NCBI RefSeq assembly: GCF_004799665.1
Contig: NZ_CP031310.1
Span: forward strand, 1,666,887 to 1,730,886
From: Halapricum salinum
Lineage (GTDB): Archaea; Halobacteriota; Halobacteria; Halobacteriales; Haloarculaceae
DNA length: 64,000 nucleotides
Direction: 5' to 3'
A model generated the notes under the pieces. That model saw nothing but the letters and a program-made list of their open reading frames with translations. It did not search any database and was not told where the DNA came from. This document shows, piece after piece, positions 55,401 through 62,799 of this stretch (position 1 is the first letter of the stretch; the number at the start of each line of letters is the position of its first letter). Both the position numbers and the translations under genes were made by a program.

Positions 55401-56105
55401 ATGCTAACCTACCAGCCCGGGACGACGGCCGTCCATCGACTCGACCCGCGATCGAAGTTGCTGTTTCAGGGTGGATTCGCCGTTGCGGTGTTTGCGCACG
55501 ACTCGCTGGCCGTGCTGGCTGGGTTGACGACCATCGCGCTCGCACCGCTCTGGGTGGCTTCACTGTCGCCGCTTCGACTTCTTCGCGGGTTCCGGTTCAT
55601 CCTGCTCCTGCTGGTGATCGCACCCCCCATCGCGGCGGTCTCGTTCGGCCCGTCGTGGTTCGTCGTGGATCGGGCGCTGGACTCGGCCGTCGCGAGCTAT
55701 CAGGTCGTCGTGATGTTGCTGGTCGCCGGGACGTACGTCTACACGACACCGGTTCGAGAGACGCGCGCGGCGATCCAGCGCCACGTCCCCGGGAGAGCGG
55801 GGCAACTGCTGGGCGTCGGCGTCGGACTCGTGTTCCGACTGACGCCCGTTCTGGTGGCCGATCTCGGGCGAATCAGAGACGCACTCGACGCACGCGGCGG
55901 TGAGAGTCTCTCGACGGTCGCGCGCGTCCGGCGCCTCGCGCTCGTCGGATTACGCCGGGCCTTCGACCGTGCGAGTAGACTTTCCCTGGCACTGCGGGCC
56001 CGCTGTTTCGCCTGGAATCCGACGCTGCCCGAACTTTCGTTCTCGCGGCTCGACGTGCCCGTGCTGGTGCTGTCGGTCGCGCTCGCGCTCTCGGCATTCC
56101 TGTGA
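55401..56105 (+). CDS. bioN: ECF transporter transmembrane protein BioN
   Basis: A 234-residue EcfT/CbiQ-type membrane subunit that couples ATPase and BioY. It starts 'LTYQPGTTAVHRLDPRSKLL' and has the EcfT cytoplasmic coupling motifs with Ala-Arg-Gly-like 'ALDARGGESL' and 'ALRARCFAW'. I start at the ATG at 55401; two in-frame GTG codons at 55392 and 55395 overlap the bioM stop. It converges with cheC, with two bases between stops. Confidence 0.9.
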   Translation: MLTYQPGTTAVHRLDPRSKLLFQGGFAVAVFAHDSLAVLAGLTTIALAPLWVASLSPLRLLRGFRFILLLLVIAPPIAAVSFGPSWFVVDRALDSAVASYQVVVMLLVAGTYVYTTPVRETRAAIQRHVPGRAGQLLGVGVGLVFRLTPVLVADLGRIRDALDARGGESLSTVARVRRLALVGLRRAFDRASRLSLALRARCFAWNPTLPELSFSRLDVPVLVLSVALALSAFL

Positions 56106-56107
56106 TT

Positions 56108-56758
56108 CTACTCGACGATGTCGGTCGAGGCCGTCGTGTCAGCCTGGACGTCGGTATCCAGTCCGATGTCCTGGATGAGCGCGACCAGTTCTTCGAGTCG
56201 GGGGAAGGTGTAGGCGGTCAGTTCGACGTCGGTGTCGGCGGCGACGATGTCGCTATCGACCACGAAGACGATCTCGTCGTCGGGCCAGCCACCCATCTCG
56301 TCGACGATGTTGCTCGCGGGGCCGTAGATGAACGAGGGTGTCGAGATGTCGATCGTCGTATCCAGGACGTTGGCCCAGCCGTCGATGTAGCCCGAGGTCA
56401 TGATGTTGCCGATCTCCTGCATGGCGGAGCGCTCCATGTCGGTAAAGAGGCCGTCGGCGGGTTCATCGCCGCCCATCCCGCCGACCATCTTGCCGACGAG
56501 CTGTTTGCTGTCTTGCGGGTCCATCAGAAAGAGGACGTAGCCGTGGGGCGGATCGACCAGTTCGACGAAGATACCGACCTGCTTCTGGGCGCCGATGTGG
56601 GTCTTGACGTCTTCCAGATCGAGGAAGTTGATCTTCGAGACCTCGATCTCGGCGTCGAGCCCGGCCAGCTGGCTGAGGTGGTCGGCCACGGTGGTCGACC
56701 CCTCTTTGGCCATCTGGTTGAACAGATCCAGTTTCCGCACGTCGACTTTGAGGCTCAT
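56108..56758 (-). CDS. cheC: Chemotaxis phosphatase CheC-type protein
   Basis: A 216-residue CheC/CheX-fold protein. Both CheC active-site helices are visible in part: 'DMERSAMQEIGNIMTSGYID' matches the ExxN motif of CheY-P phosphatases, and 'LTELDLFNQMAKEG'-type sequence (residues 8-20) is the degenerate first copy. It dephosphorylates CheY-P or binds CheD in the archaeal motility circuit. No other che genes lie within the window. Confidence 0.88.
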   Translation of the reverse strand: MSLKVDVRKLDLFNQMAKEGSTTVADHLSQLAGLDAEIEVSKINFLDLEDVKTHIGAQKQVGIFVELVDPPHGYVLFLMDPQDSKQLVGKMVGGMGGDEPADGLFTDMERSAMQEIGNIMTSGYIDGWANVLDTTIDISTPSFIYGPASNIVDEMGGWPDDEIVFVVDSDIVAADTDVELTAYTFPRLEELVALIQDIGLDTDVQADTTASTDIVE

Positions 56759-56838
56759 ACCGATTCCTCTGGGTCGACTGTTGTAAGTACACCGCCCGGA
56801 CTCTCAAATCTGAAATTCTGTCGGCCCGCTCACGCACC

Positions 56839-57007
56839 TCAACGCACGTAGCGACTGCCGGTCTCCGGGGTGTCCTCGACCCGACTCTCGATACTGGTGG
56901 TCGTCGTCTCGGCAGCAGTCAGCAAGTGCTCGGTGCCGACAGGCGCGTCCGCCCGGAGGGCTTCCCGGGCGGCCTTGATATTCTTGTGGTTTCGTCGCCA
57001 CCCCCCC
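56839..57007 (-). pseudogene. Short coding segment with a likely frameshift at a G run
   Basis: Minus-strand codons from 57000 to the TGA at 56839-56841 (about 53 residues: WRRNHKNIKAAREALRAD... ending SRYVR) have strong G/C third positions and a haloarchaeal composition, but no start codon in frame. Just upstream are seven G residues (57001-57007 on the complement). One more G would join this frame to a GTG that overlaps the stop of the phosphopantothenate synthetase gene (GTGA). So either the run mutated or was misread, or the gene starts unconventionally. Function unknown. Confidence 0.45.
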
Positions 57008-57760
57008 TCACTCCATGTCGCCGCTTCGGATCGCGTCTTCCGCAGCTGAGAGTGCCGCTTCGGGGTCGAACTCCTCGATAATACCTTCGAGGGTCGAATT
57101 AGGTTCGGCAGCGAGGTCGCGGGCGTGGTCGGTCATGTTTGGGACTGCGCGGATGACGTTGTCGACGATCGGGACGGACGCGACCTGGGCCGACCGAGAC
57201 ATCGGATTGAGGTCGATCACGAGCTCGGTCTTGTCCATCTCGCCCAGCGCCTCGGCGCGGTCGCCGTCTTCGAGCGGGACGAGTACGACGTCGGCGTTCC
57301 CGATCCCGTCGGCGTCGACCTTCGCGCGTTCGTGGTCCAGCCCCGGAATCCGCCCGTCGGCGGTGAGGCCCTTGACTTCCTCGGCTCCGTGTTCGCGGAG
57401 GTGCTCGGCGATGGCCTCCATCCGCTCCTCGGTGCGATTGAAGAGGTTGACTTCGATCTCCGCGCCGGTCGCCTTCGCTAACTCGACGATCTCACCGGGG
57501 ACGAGTGCGGCGACGTTACCGTTGACCGACAGCACAGGTGAATCGGCGAGCAGGAGGTGGGCGGCGGCGACGCGCTCGGCCTGCTCGGCGCTCTCGGTGG
57601 TACGCTCGCCGATGAGATAGTCGAAAGCCTCCCCACGCCCCTGGGCGATCAGGCCTTGCTTGCTCGTGATCCCCTTCTCGACGCCCGCCTCGATACGGTG
57701 ACGCGTCAACAGTGATTGATACCGGGGGTGACTCTCGGGAATCTCGATCTCGTCGCTCAT
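57008..57760 (-). CDS. pps: 4-phosphopantoate-beta-alanine ligase (phosphopantothenate synthetase)
   Basis: A 250-residue archaeal enzyme that joins 4-phosphopantoate and beta-alanine with ATP, replacing the bacterial PanC/PanK route to CoA. The family signature 'IPESHPRYQSLLTRHRIEAG', 'GITSKQGLIAQGRGEAFDYL' and 'VNGNVAALVPGEIVELA' (quoted in part) is unmistakable. The pantoate kinase gene that makes its substrate is about 1.6 kb downstream on the plus coordinates, on the same strand. The ATG at 57760 follows the acidic start MSDEIEIPES. Confidence 0.9.
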   Translation of the reverse strand: MSDEIEIPESHPRYQSLLTRHRIEAGVEKGITSKQGLIAQGRGEAFDYLIGERTTESAEQAERVAAAHLLLADSPVLSVNGNVAALVPGEIVELAKATGAEIEVNLFNRTEERMEAIAEHLREHGAEEVKGLTADGRIPGLDHERAKVDADGIGNADVVLVPLEDGDRAEALGEMDKTELVIDLNPMSRSAQVASVPIVDNVIRAVPNMTDHARDLAAEPNSTLEGIIEEFDPEAALSAAEDAIRSGDME

Positions 57761-57873
57761 ACTCCCGAATCGGTGAGGTGACGGGAAACCGTTTTCGTCG
57801 TCACTATCTCAAATTTGGTACGCATAACGGAAAACGGAAAACCTATCCCGATAGCGTTCACCAGCCGATGTAG

Positions 57874-58473
57874 ATGTACACCGGAATCGTCGCAGCGACG
57901 GGTCGAATCGTCGACGTCGAGAGAGGGCCTGCAGACGCCTGCGAGCGCCGCCTGACCGTCGACTGTCCGTCGATCGCGGCCGATCTCGAACCGGGTGATA
58001 GCGTCGCCATCAGCGGGGCCTGTCTCACTGCCGAGACTGTCGACGACGAGCGGTTCACGGCCGGGCTCTCGGGGGAGACGACGGCTCGAACGTGGTTCGA
58101 TACCGCCGCGGTCGGCGACCGGGTCAACCTCGAACGGCCGGTCCGGGCCAACGCCCGTCTCGACGGCCACATCGTCGAGGGCACCGTCGATACGACGACC
58201 GAGGTGCTCGCTCGCGAACAGACCGCCGACGGACTCCGCTTTCGACTCGAACTGCCCGAGGGGTACGCCGACCAGGTCGTCGAGAAGAGCACGCTCACCG
58301 TCGAGGGGGTCAGTCTGACCGTCGTCGACCGGGACACGGAGACGTTCGCGCTCACGCTTGTACCCGAGACGACCGCCCGGACGACGCTCGATTCGGTCGA
58401 ACCCGGCGATCGCGTCAACGTTGAGACGAACGTGCTCGCGAAGTACGTCGACCGGCTGCACGCGGGGGCCTGA
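57874..58473 (+). CDS. ribE: Riboflavin synthase, bacterial-type alpha chain
   Basis: A 199-residue protein with two homologous beta-barrel domains, each with a lumazine-binding motif: 'MYTGIVAATGRIVDVERG' and 'SGACLT' in the first half, and 'ARLDGHIVEGTVD' followed by 'VEGVSLTVV' in the second. It dismutates two 6,7-dimethyl-8-ribityllumazine molecules to riboflavin. Most archaea use an unrelated RibC-type enzyme, while haloarchaea have this bacterial type. The GTP cyclohydrolase III gene starts 2 bases after its stop, joining the first and last steps of the pathway. Confidence 0.93.
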   Translation: MYTGIVAATGRIVDVERGPADACERRLTVDCPSIAADLEPGDSVAISGACLTAETVDDERFTAGLSGETTARTWFDTAAVGDRVNLERPVRANARLDGHIVEGTVDTTTEVLAREQTADGLRFRLELPEGYADQVVEKSTLTVEGVSLTVVDRDTETFALTLVPETTARTTLDSVEPGDRVNVETNVLAKYVDRLHAGA

Positions 58474-58474
58474 G

Positions 58475-59239
58475 ATGGATCGCTTCCAGTTCACACTGTG
58501 GCAACTGGACGACTACGGCCCCTGGACGACGACGCCGGAACCGCGCCCCGAGATGACCCTCCAGTCGCTGCAGTCCCGACTCTACACCGACCTCGCCGAG
58601 ATGGTCGGCGAGCGCGAAGGCTACGTCTTCCGCGGCCGCGAGGACAACCTCGTCGGCGTCACCAACAGTCTCGGCGTCGCGGATCATCGCGAGATTCGCG
58701 ATCGGATCGCCGACGACTATCCTGTCACCCTGAGCGCCGGGATCGGGACCGGCGAGACACCGCTGGCTGCCCTCCGGACGGCGACCGAGAAGCTGCAGGC
58801 AGCCGGGAGCGCCCAGAAGTCGGATCGCTCTGGGACACTCCGGGGAGAGTCGCTGGACGCGTCGCCGCCGTTCCAGGTCGCACACTTCGACGTCGTCGAC
58901 GCGACCGGCAGACTGACAGACGCCGTCGACGCCGCCGCCGCGATCGACGCTCTCGACGACGTCACCCGGACGCTTCGAGCCGAGATCCGGGCGCGTCACG
59001 GCGGGCTGGCGTTTTTCGTCGGCGGCGACAATGTCATCGCCGTCGTCCCGCCACTGGCGAGCGCCGACTACGACGACCTCTGTGAGACGGCCCGCGCGGA
59101 GACAGGGCTCCCGCTACAGGTCGGCGTCGGCACGGGTTCGACCGCCCGCGCGGCAGGTATGGCGGCCAAACACGCCCTCGAAGACGCCCGCGAGCGCGAG
59201 CAGACGGTCGTCGTCCCCGAGCCGGTCGCCGCGGACTGA
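58475..59239 (+). CDS. GTP cyclohydrolase III (GCH IIa)
   Basis: A 254-residue enzyme opening GTP to the formamidopyrimidine used for riboflavin and F420. The two halves resemble GGDEF/adenylyl-cyclase folds, as in MJ0145: 'QFTLWQLDDYGPWTTTPEP' opens the protein and 'GLAFFVGGDNVIAVVP' holds the metal-binding GGDN motif. It is coupled to ribE. Its TGA stop at 59237-59239 is followed immediately by the 81-base palindromic element. Confidence 0.9.
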   Translation: MDRFQFTLWQLDDYGPWTTTPEPRPEMTLQSLQSRLYTDLAEMVGEREGYVFRGREDNLVGVTNSLGVADHREIRDRIADDYPVTLSAGIGTGETPLAALRTATEKLQAAGSAQKSDRSGTLRGESLDASPPFQVAHFDVVDATGRLTDAVDAAAAIDALDDVTRTLRAEIRARHGGLAFFVGGDNVIAVVPPLASADYDDLCETARAETGLPLQVGVGTGSTARAAGMAAKHALEDAREREQTVVVPEPVAAD

Positions 59240-59319
59240 TAGTGATTATTGTAGCGATTTACCGGTACGACCGCCCGCCCTCGGGCGGTCGATCCGGAAC
59301 AGACCTACAAAATCACTAT
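59239..59319 (+). mobile_element. 81-base palindromic mini-element sharing an end with the 41.7 kb element
   Basis: Outer 9-base inverted repeats ATAGTGATT (59239-59247) and AATCACTAT (59311-59319) enclose a hairpin with 10-base arms (59268-59291, CGACCGCCCG/CGGGCGGTCG). The first 55 bases match the left end at 41697 closely, including TGTA.CGATTTAC and ..CGACCGC..GCGGTCGAT. It has no coding capacity. It lies exactly between the cyclohydrolase stop and the end of the pantoate kinase gene. Confidence 0.6.
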
Positions 59320-59326
59320 GGGAAGT

Positions 59327-60154
59327 CTACTCCAGGCGCGCCCCTGCCGCGTCCACCCGACAGACGTGCGGTTCGTAGCCAGCGTCCGACAGTCCTGTGC
59401 CGAGCGCGAAGACGGTCTCGCCGAGCATCGCCATCGAGGCCTGTCCGTCGACTTCGTTGACGTCGAGGATCACGTCTCGGAGTCGCGTGGTCAGCAGTTC
59501 GGATTCGCGGGCGAACCGCCGGGAGGCGTAGACGAACTGCTCGGGATTCGGTTCGGAGACGACCTGCGAGAGCGATTCCCGGCCGGCCTGGTCGATCAGA
59601 GCGGTGTCGCCGCCGATCACCTCCGCGGTGTCGAGTTCGCCGAAACTGACGTACTCGACGCGCGGGCGGTAGGGAATCGCGTCGATCAGGTTCTCGTGTG
59701 GGCCGCCGGGTTCCAGCCGGATCGGCATCCCGCCCGCCGCCTGCGCGACGACGTCTCCAAGTCCCGTGCCGGCCTGGACCTCCGCGCCGTGGGCGATCGT
59801 CACGAGTTCGTTCCGCGAGAGGTCGCGCTCGTAGACGCAATTGGTCGCCAGTGCCGTCCCGAGCGCCATCGCGCCCGAGATCCCGAATCCTGCGCCGATC
59901 GGGAGCGACGTCTCGCCGATCACTGTGGCCTCGACCTGCAGGGTGTCCAGGACGGTCTCGACGGCCGCGACGTCGGCCGGCTGGCCGTCCAGTTCGACGT
60001 ATCGCTCGTCGCTGCGCTCGACTGTGACGCTGACGCCGTCCGAAAGAGTGACGCCGGCTCCCTGCGAGCCGGCTTTCGTGGGGTCGTCGTCCCGGTGGAC
60101 AGTGAAGAAGCCCGTGACGTGGCCCGGGACGAACGCGGTGGCCTCCTCGGTCAT
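59327..60154 (-). CDS. Pantoate kinase (GHMP superfamily)
   Basis: A 275-residue GHMP kinase. It starts 'FVPGHVTGFFTVHRDDD', followed by 'GSQGAGVTLSDGVSV', the family-specific opening of archaeal pantoate kinase (COG1829), and has the ATP-binding 'LPIGAGFGISGAMALG' and 'AGTGLGDVVAQAAGG' motifs. It phosphorylates pantoate to 4-phosphopantoate, the substrate of the phosphopantothenate synthetase encoded at 57008-57760. The ATG at 60154 is preferred to the longer frame starting at 60181. Confidence 0.88.
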   Translation of the reverse strand: MTEEATAFVPGHVTGFFTVHRDDDPTKAGSQGAGVTLSDGVSVTVERSDERYVELDGQPADVAAVETVLDTLQVEATVIGETSLPIGAGFGISGAMALGTALATNCVYERDLSRNELVTIAHGAEVQAGTGLGDVVAQAAGGMPIRLEPGGPHENLIDAIPYRPRVEYVSFGELDTAEVIGGDTALIDQAGRESLSQVVSEPNPEQFVYASRRFARESELLTTRLRDVILDVNEVDGQASMAMLGETVFALGTGLSDAGYEPHVCRVDAAGARLE

Positions 60155-60222
60155 TATCGAGGAGAGCGGGTGCGCAACCAAAAACCGGGTGGTTCCGGGT
60201 CGAGCCGCCCCCTACCTTCAAG

Positions 60223-60234
60223 AGCGTATACGCT
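60223..60234 (+). promoter_or_regulatory. Perfect palindrome in the toxin-antitoxin promoter
   Basis: AGCGTATACGCT is a perfect 12-base palindrome, 17-28 bases upstream of the ATG at 60251 and overlapping the expected promoter. It suits autoregulation by the antitoxin. Confidence 0.5.
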
Positions 60235-60250
60235 ATAGGACGCTGTAGAC

Positions 60251-60553
60251 ATGCCGTCGATCAGCGCCCGTGTCGCCGACGAGACCGCCGCAGACGTCGA
60301 CGCCGTCGCCGAGTTACTCGACGACGATCGCTCGACGACGATCAGAAAAGCCCTGCAGGAGGGGCTGGAGACGCTGCGAATACGCGTCGCCGTCCAGCGC
60401 TTCCAGACGGGGGACGTCTCGGTCAGCGAGGCGGCCGAGATCGCCGACTGTACCGTTGCCGAGTGGCTCGAAATCGCCCACGAGAACAACCTCACGACAC
60501 AGTACGCGCCCGAAGAGCTGGCCGACGACGCCGCGACGGTTCGCGAATTATGA
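60251..60553 (+). CDS. UPF0175 family antitoxin-like protein
   Basis: A 100-residue protein with an N-terminal ribbon-helix-helix-like segment ('ISARVADETAADVDAVAELL') and a C-terminal helix-turn-helix-like segment ('DVSVSEAAEIADCTVAEWLE'), the UPF0175 layout. These proteins are predicted antitoxins paired with PIN/DUF3368 toxins. Its stop overlaps the ATG of the PIN-like gene (ATGA at 60550-60553). Confidence 0.82.
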   Translation: MPSISARVADETAADVDAVAELLDDDRSTTIRKALQEGLETLRIRVAVQRFQTGDVSVSEAAEIADCTVAEWLEIAHENNLTTQYAPEELADDAATVREL

Positions 60554-61056
60554 CGTTCGTCCACGTCGGCCCCACAGTGCTCTACGACCTGGGTCAGATC
60601 GGCGAACTCGACCTGTTGACGTACTTCGACGGCGCACTCGTCGTCCCCGAGGAGGTTCGCTACCAGCTCACGACCGAACCCGCAGCGACGAACCTCGCGC
60701 AGTTTCTCGACGACACGTCCGTGATCACGTCGGTCCGACCCGAGGTCCGCCAGCAGGTCGCCAATTCGCTCGGGACCGATCCCGACGGCTACGAGGCGGC
60801 GCTGCTGGCCGGGCTGTTCGACGACTCGATCGACGACGAGCGGCCGATCCTCGTCCTCTCTGACGACCGCCGCCTCAGGGCGCTGGCCGACGGCCTCGGC
60901 GCGAAGGTGGCAGGGAGTTTCGGCGTCGTAGTCAAGGCGGCCGTCGAGGACAAGTATCTCTCGGCGAGTCAGGCCAAACGGATCGTCTCCCGGATGGACG
61001 ACCACGGCGTCCAGCTGACGGGTCAGTTGCGGGCGCAGGCGATCGGCGACCTGTAG
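60550..61056 (+). CDS. PIN domain-like (DUF3368-type) putative toxin
   Basis: A 168-residue protein. It begins 'FVHVGPTVLYDLGQIGELDLL', has 'ALVVPEEVRYQL', 'DGYEAALLAGLF' and 'ILVLSDDRRLRALADGLG' (acidic metal-site residues of PIN folds are expected at the first Asp, the Glu and the SDD), and ends with 'ASQAKRIVSRMDDHG' typical of DUF3368. The first canonical Asp is replaced by Gly/Pro-like sequence (VGPT), so the active site may be incomplete. It pairs with the UPF0175 antitoxin. Confidence 0.78.
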   Translation: MTFVHVGPTVLYDLGQIGELDLLTYFDGALVVPEEVRYQLTTEPAATNLAQFLDDTSVITSVRPEVRQQVANSLGTDPDGYEAALLAGLFDDSIDDERPILVLSDDRRLRALADGLGAKVAGSFGVVVKAAVEDKYLSASQAKRIVSRMDDHGVQLTGQLRAQAIGDL

Positions 61057-61071
61057 AAGAGAACCGAAACG

Positions 61072-62565
61072 CTACTCGGCCAGGCGGTCGCTCTCTTCGG
61101 TGATGTCGTAGAGGTTCTGGACGACGTCGCCCGAGAGGGCGTCCTCGCTGACGCGCCAGGCCCAGTTCCCTTCTACGGTGCCGGGAACGTTGAAGCGGGC
61201 TTCCGAGCCGTAGCCCAGCGGATCCTGCACCTGTGCCAGCGCGATGACCGAGTCGGAGTTCCAGACGGTGTCGAGGATGTCCCAGTGGACGTCGCCGCCC
61301 TCGTGGTCGACGGCGTAGTGCAGACACTCTCTGTCCTGCTCGTCGAGGGCGTCGTACCAGCCGACGACGGTGTCGGTGTCGTGCGTGGAGGTGTAGGCGA
61401 CGGAGTTCGCGTCGTAGTTCGCGGGGTGATAGCGGCTGTCGCCGTCACACCAGTCGGCGAAGGCGGCCACGACCATACCCGGGTAGCCCAGCGTGTCGCG
61501 AATCTCCTCCATCTTCGGAGTGATCTCGCCGAGGTCCTCGACGACGATCGGCAGGTCGCCGAGTTCGTCCCGGATCGCGTAGAAGACGTCCTCGTGAGGA
61601 CCTTCGACCCACTCGCCCTCGCGAGCGGTCTCGGCGTCTGCGGGGATCTCCCAGTAACTCTCGAAGCCTTTGAAGTGGTCGATGCGGAAGATGTCCACCC
61701 GCTGGAGGAGCCGTTCGAAGCGCTTGACCCACCAGCCGTAGTCCCGTTCGTCGAGGGCGTCCCAGTCGTAGACCGGCGTGCCCCACATCTGGCCGTCGTC
61801 GGAGAACTCGTCCGGCGGCACACCTGAAACGTACTTCGGCTCGCGTTCCGCGTCGAGTTTGAAGATTTCGGGGTTGGCCCAGACGTCCGCGCTATCGAGG
61901 TCGACGTAGATCGGCATGTCGCCGACGAACTTGACGCCGCGCTCGTTGGCGTACTCCTTGAGGTCGTTCCACTGCGTGTCGAAGACCCACTGGAGGAACT
62001 TCCGGTACTCGATGGAATCAGCGAGCTCTTCGCGATACTCCGCGAGCGCGTCGGGATCGCGCATCTTGGCCTCCTCGGGCCAGTCCAGCCAGGAGACGCC
62101 GTCGTAGTGATCCCGCAGGGCGCGGTAGAGGGCGTACTCGTCGAGCCACTCCCCTGACTCTTCGACGAACGTCTCGAAGTTCGACTGTTCGTCGTCGCTG
62201 GCGTCGGCTTTGAAGGTCTCGAAGGCCTCGGTCAGACGGGCTTCCTTGTACTCACGAACCGGGCCGTACTCGACGTGGCCGTCGTCGAAGTCCGGTCGGT
62301 CCAGTTCGTCGAGCCAGCCGCGTTCGACCAGCCTGTCCAGGTCGACGAACAGCGGGTTGCCCGCGAACGCCGAGTAGGACTGATAGGGGGAGTTGTCGTG
62401 GATCGGGATCGTCGGACCGAGGGGGCAGAACTGCCACAGCGATTGCCCGGACTCGGCCAGGAAGTCTACGAACGTCTCAGCCGGTTCGCCGAGCGTCCCG
62501 ATACCGTCGGGCCCCGGCAGCGAGGCTACGTGCAAGAAGAGGCCGCTCTGTCTGTCGAAATCCAT
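61072..62565 (-). CDS. malQ: 4-alpha-glucanotransferase (MalQ)
   Basis: A 497-residue GH77 enzyme. It starts 'RQSGLFLHVASLPGPDGIGT', has 'GPTIPIHDNSPYQSYSAFAG', the catalytic Asp nucleophile in 'DIFRIDHFKGF', the acid in 'IVVEDLGEI' and the transition-state Asp in 'THDTDTVVGW'. It transfers glucan segments in starch/maltodextrin metabolism. It is divergent from a TrmB sugar-sensor gene, about 220 bases away, which is the likely regulator. Confidence 0.95.
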   Translation of the reverse strand: MDFDRQSGLFLHVASLPGPDGIGTLGEPAETFVDFLAESGQSLWQFCPLGPTIPIHDNSPYQSYSAFAGNPLFVDLDRLVERGWLDELDRPDFDDGHVEYGPVREYKEARLTEAFETFKADASDDEQSNFETFVEESGEWLDEYALYRALRDHYDGVSWLDWPEEAKMRDPDALAEYREELADSIEYRKFLQWVFDTQWNDLKEYANERGVKFVGDMPIYVDLDSADVWANPEIFKLDAEREPKYVSGVPPDEFSDDGQMWGTPVYDWDALDERDYGWWVKRFERLLQRVDIFRIDHFKGFESYWEIPADAETAREGEWVEGPHEDVFYAIRDELGDLPIVVEDLGEITPKMEEIRDTLGYPGMVVAAFADWCDGDSRYHPANYDANSVAYTSTHDTDTVVGWYDALDEQDRECLHYAVDHEGGDVHWDILDTVWNSDSVIALAQVQDPLGYGSEARFNVPGTVEGNWAWRVSEDALSGDVVQNLYDITEESDRLAE

Positions 62566-62680
62566 CCGTATCTCTCTGCTTGCGGCGGCGCGGACTTGAA
62601 AGTAGCAGATTCGACTTCGACAGCGATTGGTTTGCCTGAGCCGCTACCACCACCCAAAGGGTGAAGAACAATTACAAACG

Positions 62681-62687
62681 TTATATG
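62681..62687 (+). promoter_or_regulatory. TATA-like box of the trmB transcript
   Basis: TTATATG lies about 25-30 bases before an ATG at 62713, which opens a 28-codon frame (62713-62799) that overlaps the trmB start at 62789. The leader of trmB would be about 75 bases. Confidence 0.4.
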
Positions 62688-62712
62688 TAGCGCGAGAGCG
62701 AGAGTCTACCTA

Positions 62713-62799
62713 ATGAGATCGTTCGGTTTCGGGGCGGGTGCACGTCGCCGTGTCGACGCCTGCAACGAACGACGAGGGGGACGTGGCGATGAACAGTGA
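62713..62799 (+). other. Possible 28-codon leader ORF overlapping the trmB start
   Basis: An ATG at the expected leaderless position after the TATA-like box begins a basic, Gly/Arg-rich frame in a different phase from trmB and ends 11 bases inside it. It may be a translational leader or chance. Confidence 0.25.

Noticed and set aside
62566-62788. TrmB operator TACT-N7-GAGTA
   Set aside because: No match to this motif was found in the malQ-trmB gap on either strand by eye.
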